In this document: one piece after another, positions 59,232-64,000 of the stretch | Numbering within the stretch: the stretch's first letter is position 1 | How the letters are laid out: the number at the start of each line of letters is the position of its first letter | Assembly: GCF_900110485.1 (NCBI RefSeq) | Contig: NZ_FODY01000002.1 | Coordinates: 186,001 to 250,000, forward strand | DNA from: Propionispora vibrioides | GTDB taxonomy: Bacteria > Bacillota > Negativicutes > Propionisporales > Propionisporaceae | Reading direction: 5' to 3' | Length of the DNA: 64,000 nt | Translations under genes and position numbers: made by a program | Notes under the pieces: generated by a model | What the model saw: only the letters and a program-made list of their open reading frames with translations | The model's database searches: none | Told to the model about the DNA's origin: nothing

Positions 59232-62197
59232 CCTTTCTCCCCATAGTTGTGCATTGCTGCCATAAATTGCTCGGATGTTTTTACCTGCTGTACTGCCGAT
59301 AAAAATTCCTGAGAACAAATAAGACTGTATAACTGTTTAATCATTGTCTGGCACTCCTCGGTTAAAGCCAGCATATAAACAAGCTGAACCGGATTACCGT
59401 TCCACTCAATCGGATTTGCCAGTTTGGCGATGGCAATCCCCGGCTTCTTTACAAAAGAAGGATCTGTGTGAGGCATCGCCGCTCCATTGCCCATATAGGT
59501 AGGCCGCAAAACTTCTCTTTGATAAATTCCTTCCAAAAAGTTCTCATGCACGTATTGCTGCCGGATCAATAAATCGCTTAAGCTTTGCAGTACCGCTTCC
59601 TTCTCCTGTACAGCAGGATCAACTACTATAAGTTCCGGCGCCAGCAATTCCTGCAGGGTATAATCATGGACTGCGCCGGAGTTAGCCGCAACAAAACGTT
59701 CACCCTCCAGCAGCACTCTGATTCTTTGAATACCATCACCCTTGACAAGTTCTTCAATAGAAATAAAAGCCACCTGCGGTAAGGCCGGGTCCACTGTTCC
59801 GATAACGGCAAGCACCGTTTTCGTTCGTTGTACATCCTGAATAACCTGGTGCAAATTCCCCTGAATGGCGCCAAACGACATGATTTCAATCTGTTCAGGC
59901 AGCTCCGGCAGCAACGATTCGATTAATTCCTTAACTTTCAAAGCCGCCCCCTCACCGGTAATGCAAACAGTTATCAACACCTTAGGCTTGGTTTGCGATT
60001 TTTCCTTTTTAAGCCCCAACCGGGAAACGTAGCGGGGATTTTCCTCCAATGAGCCGGCCAGCTCATCCAGTGTCATTTGCTGCAAGGCAGCCTTGCGCAC
60101 CGCTTCAATGGCCAGCACGGTATCCACCCGCGAAATTACCCTTGTCTTAATGCCTGTCTTTTGAGTAACCAATTCCCCAAAGGTAACTAACGATCCCATA
60201 TCGACTAAGAGCAGGACACCTTTTCCCTCATCCGCCGACTTTGCCGTGTCCAAAACCCGCTCCAGGGCATTTTCCGGGCTTTCATCCAATGACATCTCTA
60301 CACTTTTAGCATGCATAACGCCTAACAGCCGGTTAGCAACATCCGCCATTCCTTCGGCAACATGGCCATGGGAAATAATCACAATACCTACCCGGCCCTC
60401 TTCCAGTCGCTCTGTCTGGTTGGCAAATGTAACCAGATACATGGCCACAAAGCCGATTTCATCCTCGGGAAATTGCAATTGCAATTCGTTCTCCATGATC
60501 GAAACCATTTTTTTCGCCGCTTCATATTCATGGCGGTGCTCTTTTTTAATCGTCTGCAGATGAGGATTGACGACCATCCGCCCTTCTTCTAAACGGTCCA
60601 GCGTCGTTTTCAAATGAATCGCCAGGCAATAGAACAGTTTGTCCTCGGCAAGCTGCAATTCATGAGATAGCAACTTCTGCACTTTTTCACACACATCAAA
60701 CACTTTTGCCCCGACAATTTTCACCAGATCAGTTTTTAAAACAGGACGGACATTGGTTTCAATATGCTTGATGATTGTTTTAAAACGAACCTCCAGTTCA
60801 TCGCCAATGATACAATTAATAGTTTCGTCACTCATATTTTTGTTTTGCAAATCCTGATAGCGCTCTTCAATATACTGATAGATAGAAGACGATAACGAGT
60901 ATATATTTTCCGTCTCCTTTGCTTCCTGAACGGTATGATCAGGGTGGACAATCAGCTTTCCCTCGATCAGTTGTTCAATATCCTGGCGATTTTGAATTTT
61001 TAATAGGCCTTTGCGTGCATACGCCGGCAAATCCTCAACGGTAATACGGATTATATTCCCCTGATTGATCACATGGTTCAGAAAGGCTCGCGCGCAGGAT
61101 ACCTGAATAACGCTTAACAATTGTCCGATATTGCCCGGACACTCAAACAGCAGTAAGGCCCGAAGAGTTTCCGCATCAATCTCGATTGAGTTTTTCGTTC
61201 GCATAGCTTCCTGGGCAAAGAAAGCCGACATTAGCTCAAAGCGTTCATTAAAAGGACGGGCTGCTAAAGAAGGAATTTCGATCAGCATGGGAATGCGGCG
61301 GCGAAAGGTAATGAGCAGCGAGGAGTCCGGGTTTTCCGTGGTTGCTGCAATGATCATAACCGATGCATGACGGACCAGTTCGGTTTCACCTAAGCGGCGA
61401 AAACAATTTTTATCCATCAGGTAAAATAAAAGTTCCTGTCCCTCCGGCGGTAAACGATGAACTTCATCTAAGAATAAGATTCCGCCATTCGCCTTTTCAA
61501 CCAGGCCTTCCTTATCGGCCGCCGCACCGGTAAAGGCACCGCGGATATAGCCGAATAGCTGAGCCATCAGCAATTGCGGGTTATTAACATAGTCAGCGCA
61601 GTTAAAGAAAACAAATGGCGCCTGCCGCGAGATCCGCTGTACACTTTTGGCGTATTGATACATGGCTTCGGCCAAATCACTTTTCCCAACTCCCGGTTCT
61701 CCCAAAATCAAGGTATGAAGACCCTTGGGTGGATAGAAAATGGCAGCCTTGGCCTGTTCAATAATGGTTTTCAAACTGCCCTGATAGCCGATAAAATGGG
61801 CAAATACGTCATTGGTTATGTTTGTTTCCTCCGGCTGCTGCGTGCCTGGCAGCATTGCTTCTTTCCGCAACAATTGGGCGGGTTGCGTTTTTTTCGGCGG
61901 TACCGGTTCGCATTCCCTACGGTATTCGCGAATCGCAAACCGCGAAATGTCAAATCCCTTGCTTCGCAAATGTTGTGTCAGGTCCCGCTCAGAGATATGC
62001 GGGCTTTTTTGCAATATGTCCTTTAATGCGGCCATCAGAACAGGTTTTCGTCGTGTACGCGAATCGGTGATACCATATTGCCGTCGCAAGCCCGTAACCT
62101 GCTCTCTTTTCATCCCCAGCAATTGGGCAAGTTGTTCGTCGGTATACGGTTTTTTCTTATCTTCCGTTGCAAGCAGCTGATTAAGTAATTCCTTCAT
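59228..62197 (-). CDS. LevR-type sigma-54-dependent activator with PRD and PTS domains
   Basis: A 989-residue regulator. Order of domains: N-terminal DNA-binding HTH (about 1-110), AAA+ sigma-54 activator (Walker A GEPGVGKS 166-173; GAFTGA 220-225, the sigma-54 contact; FLDEVHRLP), PRD1 (about 450-560), an EIIA-mannose-like domain (VIISHGHVAEGM), an EIIB-Gat-like segment (VLITVCITGEGAALKVKELI), and a C-terminal EIIA-Fru-like domain with AAMPHTDPS. It should be switched by PTS phosphorylation to activate its sigma-54 promoter. It is the first gene of the PTS operon. Confidence 0.93.
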   Translation of the reverse strand: MKELLNQLLATEDKKKPYTDEQLAQLLGMKREQVTGLRRQYGITDSRTRRKPVLMAALKDILQKSPHISERDLTQHLRSKGFDISRFAIREYRRECEPVPPKKTQPAQLLRKEAMLPGTQQPEETNITNDVFAHFIGYQGSLKTIIEQAKAAIFYPPKGLHTLILGEPGVGKSDLAEAMYQYAKSVQRISRQAPFVFFNCADYVNNPQLLMAQLFGYIRGAFTGAAADKEGLVEKANGGILFLDEVHRLPPEGQELLFYLMDKNCFRRLGETELVRHASVMIIAATTENPDSSLLITFRRRIPMLIEIPSLAARPFNERFELMSAFFAQEAMRTKNSIEIDAETLRALLLFECPGNIGQLLSVIQVSCARAFLNHVINQGNIIRITVEDLPAYARKGLLKIQNRQDIEQLIEGKLIVHPDHTVQEAKETENIYSLSSSIYQYIEERYQDLQNKNMSDETINCIIGDELEVRFKTIIKHIETNVRPVLKTDLVKIVGAKVFDVCEKVQKLLSHELQLAEDKLFYCLAIHLKTTLDRLEEGRMVVNPHLQTIKKEHRHEYEAAKKMVSIMENELQLQFPEDEIGFVAMYLVTFANQTERLEEGRVGIVIISHGHVAEGMADVANRLLGVMHAKSVEMSLDESPENALERVLDTAKSADEGKGVLLLVDMGSLVTFGELVTQKTGIKTRVISRVDTVLAIEAVRKAALQQMTLDELAGSLEENPRYVSRLGLKKEKSQTKPKVLITVCITGEGAALKVKELIESLLPELPEQIEIMSFGAIQGNLHQVIQDVQRTKTVLAVIGTVDPALPQVAFISIEELVKGDGIQRIRVLLEGERFVAANSGAVHDYTLQELLAPELIVVDPAVQEKEAVLQSLSDLLIRQQYVHENFLEGIYQREVLRPTYMGNGAAMPHTDPSFVKKPGIAIAKLANPIEWNGNPVQLVYMLALTEECQTMIKQLYSLICSQEFLSAVQQVKTSEQFMAAMHNYGEKG

Positions 62198-62220
62198 ATG
62201 CCCCTCCACCCTTATTTAAT

Positions 62221-62236
62221 AGCATAAACCATGCCA
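62221..62236 (-). promoter_or_regulatory. Sigma-54 (-24/-12) promoter of the LevR-PTS operon
   Basis: On the minus strand TGGCAT (62231-62236) is followed after five bases by ATGCT (62221-62225), close to TGGCAC-N5-TTGCA with GG and GC exactly 12 bases apart. The start codon of the regulator is only about 24 bases away. Confidence 0.75.
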
Positions 62237-62316
62237 AGCAAGGTATATATTGTAGACTGTTGATTTTTTGCCGCACTCAGGGCTCTCTACTTATTACAAA
62301 GTATACCAATCATCGA

Positions 62317-62349
62317 CAAAACATACCATACCATTTCAAAACATACCAT
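62317..62349. promoter_or_regulatory. Upstream activator repeats for the LevR-type regulator
   Basis: Two perfect direct repeats CAAAACATACCAT at 62317-62329 and 62337-62349, 20 bases apart (two helical turns), about 105-140 bases upstream of the predicted start. This is the expected distance for a sigma-54 enhancer. Confidence 0.7.
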
Positions 62350-62479
62350 GTCTGACTCGTTTATCTTTAAAGTGTAAATTGTAGTGGCATGTCTTTTATT
62401 ATGAAATAAATGAATTGGAACAATGAGAAACATCTGTTTTATTAATTTACAAATTTGTACTATACTCATACTATCGGAC

Positions 62480-62655
62480 TAGAGCGTGTCTACAAACTAA
62501 CGGAATGATCTATGGCGAGTGATTTTTGCGCCAGACGAATTATACCCTAAAGGGCACACGAAATTTTGCAGGAATAGCGGCCCCTGTTTCAAAAAATTTT
62601 AATGGCACAAAAAACACCGTCAGGAAGCGCTTGGGATAGTTTAAAGACACGCCCT
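62480..62655 (+). repeat. Family-1 short repeat, copy E
   Basis: About 175 bp with arms GAGCGTGTCTACAAAC and GTTTAAAGACACGCCC-type (right arm TTTAAAGACACGCCC). Nearly identical to copy C through GCGCCAGACGA, TATACCCTAAAGGGCACACG and TTTTGCAGGAATAGCGGCCC. Lies between the PTS activator repeats and proC. Confidence 0.85.
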
Positions 62656-62791
62656 GGATAACAGCAAGTCGCTTCGTTAAAAGAGCATTTGTAAAAAACA
62701 ATCACTATAAAGATTGATTCAAAACATTCCCGTTTTTCATATTATCGAGTTATCCAGTATGACTCTGCGAAAGCCTTAAGGAGGATTTATC

Positions 62792-63604
62792 ATGAAAGAA
62801 CTTGGTTTTATCGGCTGTGGCCATATGGGTGAGGCCATGGTGTCCGGCGTATTGAAAAGCGGCTATTTAACAGGCAGCGACATTCTCGTACATACCGGCC
62901 GTCCGGAAAGCCTGGAAGCGCTGCACCAAAAATACGGAATCCAAACAGCCCAGACTAACCGCGACGTTGCCCGGCAGGCAAAGCTCTTGCTGCTTGCGGT
63001 CAAACCTAACATGTATGCTGCTGTTATCAACGAAATCCGCGAAAATATCCAGGAAAACTCTATCATTATCACCATTGCCCCCAGCTATTCTATCGCAGCA
63101 ATACGAGCCGCCTTTGGCAAGCCGCTGAAAGTGGTGCGGGCCATGCCCAATACCCCGCTTATGGTTGGCTGCGGCATGTCCGGCATCACCTTCTCGGACA
63201 ATATTACAGAAGCGGAAAAACAAAGTGTTCACAAGCTCTTCAACAGCTCCGGTACAGCAATAGAAGTGAAGGAAGACCTGATGAGCGCCGTCGGCTCTGT
63301 CAGCGGATCATCACCGGCATTTGTCTATATGCTGATTGAGGCTATGGCGGATACCGCCGTGGCCCTGGGACTTTCCCGCAAAGATTCCTATTTGTTCGCT
63401 GCTAAGGCCGTCGAAGGCGCCGCTAAAATGGTGCTGGAAACTGGTGAGCACCCCGGAGCATTGAAAGATGCAGTCTGTTCGCCTGGCGGTACAACAATTG
63501 AAGGAGTACTGGCCCTTTCTGCCAATGGCTTTAGAGGAAACATTGCTGAAGCCATGCTTCGCTCGGCAGATAAATTCCGTGAAATGGAGAGCGCTCAGAA
63601 ATAA
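62792..63604 (+). CDS. proC: Pyrroline-5-carboxylate reductase
   Basis: A 270-residue NAD(P)H-dependent enzyme catalysing the last step of proline synthesis. N-terminal LGFIGCGHMGEAMVSGVL is the dinucleotide-binding motif; VVRAMPNTPLMVGCG, SAVGSVSGSSPAFVYMLIEAM and the signature LKDAVCSPGGTTIEGVLAL follow. AAGGAGG precedes the ATG. Single-gene unit ending at a strong hairpin; neighbouring proA/proB are not in the window. Confidence 0.96.
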   Translation: MKELGFIGCGHMGEAMVSGVLKSGYLTGSDILVHTGRPESLEALHQKYGIQTAQTNRDVARQAKLLLLAVKPNMYAAVINEIRENIQENSIIITIAPSYSIAAIRAAFGKPLKVVRAMPNTPLMVGCGMSGITFSDNITEAEKQSVHKLFNSSGTAIEVKEDLMSAVGSVSGSSPAFVYMLIEAMADTAVALGLSRKDSYLFAAKAVEGAAKMVLETGEHPGALKDAVCSPGGTTIEGVLALSANGFRGNIAEAMLRSADKFREMESAQK

Positions 63605-63613
63605 CCCATTCGT

Positions 63614-63655
63614 AAATGAAATAAGCCAGCCGAAACCGGCTGGCTTATTTCATTT
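63614..63655. terminator. Bidirectional terminator after proC
   Basis: Perfect 19-base arms (63614-63632, 63637-63655) with an AAAC loop between two convergent genes. Confidence 0.9.
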
Positions 63656-63672
63656 ACTTCTAACTTTCTCTG

Positions 63673-64000
63673 TTATTTCCCTAAAACCTGTATATAGATA
63701 TTCCGGTTACGCGCTCTATTCTGATCCCAGTCAACAAAATAGATGTAGCCAACCGTTCCGGTCATTAGCTTTCCGCCACGAATCACAAAGGTTTCACTGG
63801 AGCCAATCAAGGTTGCTTTGAGATGAGCATCTGTGTTTAACAATGTTCCGGGATCAGGAGGATAATTCGGATCATTTAGGCCCATGGCAAATTCGGTATG
63901 TTTAGGACCCGGGCTGCCATATTGTCCTTCCGTCACACAACGGGGAATAATTTTATCCAAAATTCTATTCAGATCTACCTGGATTACTTCATCACCGTTA
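63673..64000 (-). CDS. Unknown protein, C-terminal part (runs off the window)
   Basis: The frame stays open to the window end, so the N-terminus is missing. About 109 residues are visible, beginning GDEVIQVDLNRILDKIIPRC and ending NRNIYIQVLGK. It is rich in Gly, Pro and Asn with beta-type segments (FVIRGGKLMTGTVGYIYFVDWD) and no known motif. A TTG at 63960 could be read as a start, but in-frame coding-like sequence continues upstream. It converges on proC. Confidence 0.6.
   Translation of the reverse strand, partial: NGDEVIQVDLNRILDKIIPRCVTEGQYGSPGPKHTEFAMGLNDPNYPPDPGTLLNTDAHLKATLIGSSETFVIRGGKLMTGTVGYIYFVDWDQNRARNRNIYIQVLGK

Overview
The window looks like chromosome of an anaerobic diderm Firmicute of the Negativicutes, most likely Sporomusaceae-like. 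This is inference from gene content: a CcpN/PPDK-regulator/PPDK cluster, a class I (two-subunit) fumarase next to a B-type succinate dehydrogenase/fumarate reductase, a 2-hydroxyacyl-CoA dehydratase-type activase pair and an L-box lysine riboswitch (Firmicutes traits) occur together with an AcrAB-like RND pump (a diderm trait). No rRNA, phage, CRISPR array or intact transposase was seen. Most genes lie on the minus strand.

Layout. 1-6.2 kb: end of an EAL-domain gene, an M48 protease, then ccpN-PPDK regulator-ppdK (gluconeogenic control). 6.2-16.4 kb: larC-larE-larB (nickel-pincer cofactor), a thiM-CYTH pair, prfC, two tandem DUF445 proteins and htpX, whose leader carries a yybP-ykoY-type manganese riboswitch with a terminator. 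16.9-30.4 kb: small membrane proteins, a polyphosphate module (ppk with two Ppx/GppA-HD proteins), a PAS histidine kinase, a 59-residue Cys-rich protein, DUF421 and YjdF-like membrane proteins, a VirK/YbjX-family protein and a chemotaxis receptor. 30.7-36.1 kb: three tRNAs (Arg, Gly, Pro) and a fumarase/fumarate reductase operon. 36.4-45.4 kb: lysA behind an L-box, then a seven-gene, tightly overlapping minus-strand operon (HgdB-like protein, activase, HyuA-like ATPase, histone-deacetylase-like amidohydrolase with zinc ribbon, rph, rdgB, yfcE-like), preceded by a CofE-like gene. 45.4-50.7 kb: thioesterase, two very small genes, dapB and a phosphohexomutase. 51-57 kb: RND pump diverging from an MFS pump around three copies of one operator. 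57-62.2 kb: a galactitol-type PTS with its LevR-type sigma-54 activator, a -24/-12 promoter and a two-site upstream repeat. 62.8-64 kb: proC and a partial unknown gene.

Two families of short non-coding repeats are scattered through the spacers. Family 1 (six copies, about 95-180 bp) has GGGCGTGT-type ends flanked by TA and looks like a MITE of the IS630/mariner type. Family 2 (six copies between 16.7 and 28.2 kb, about 145-165 bp) has CTAG-type ends and keeps nested complementary arms although the arm sequences differ between copies; this apparent covariation is the most unusual signal in the window.

Start codons were chosen by Shine-Dalgarno spacing and family length. All functional statements rest on motif recognition by eye; no database search was run.
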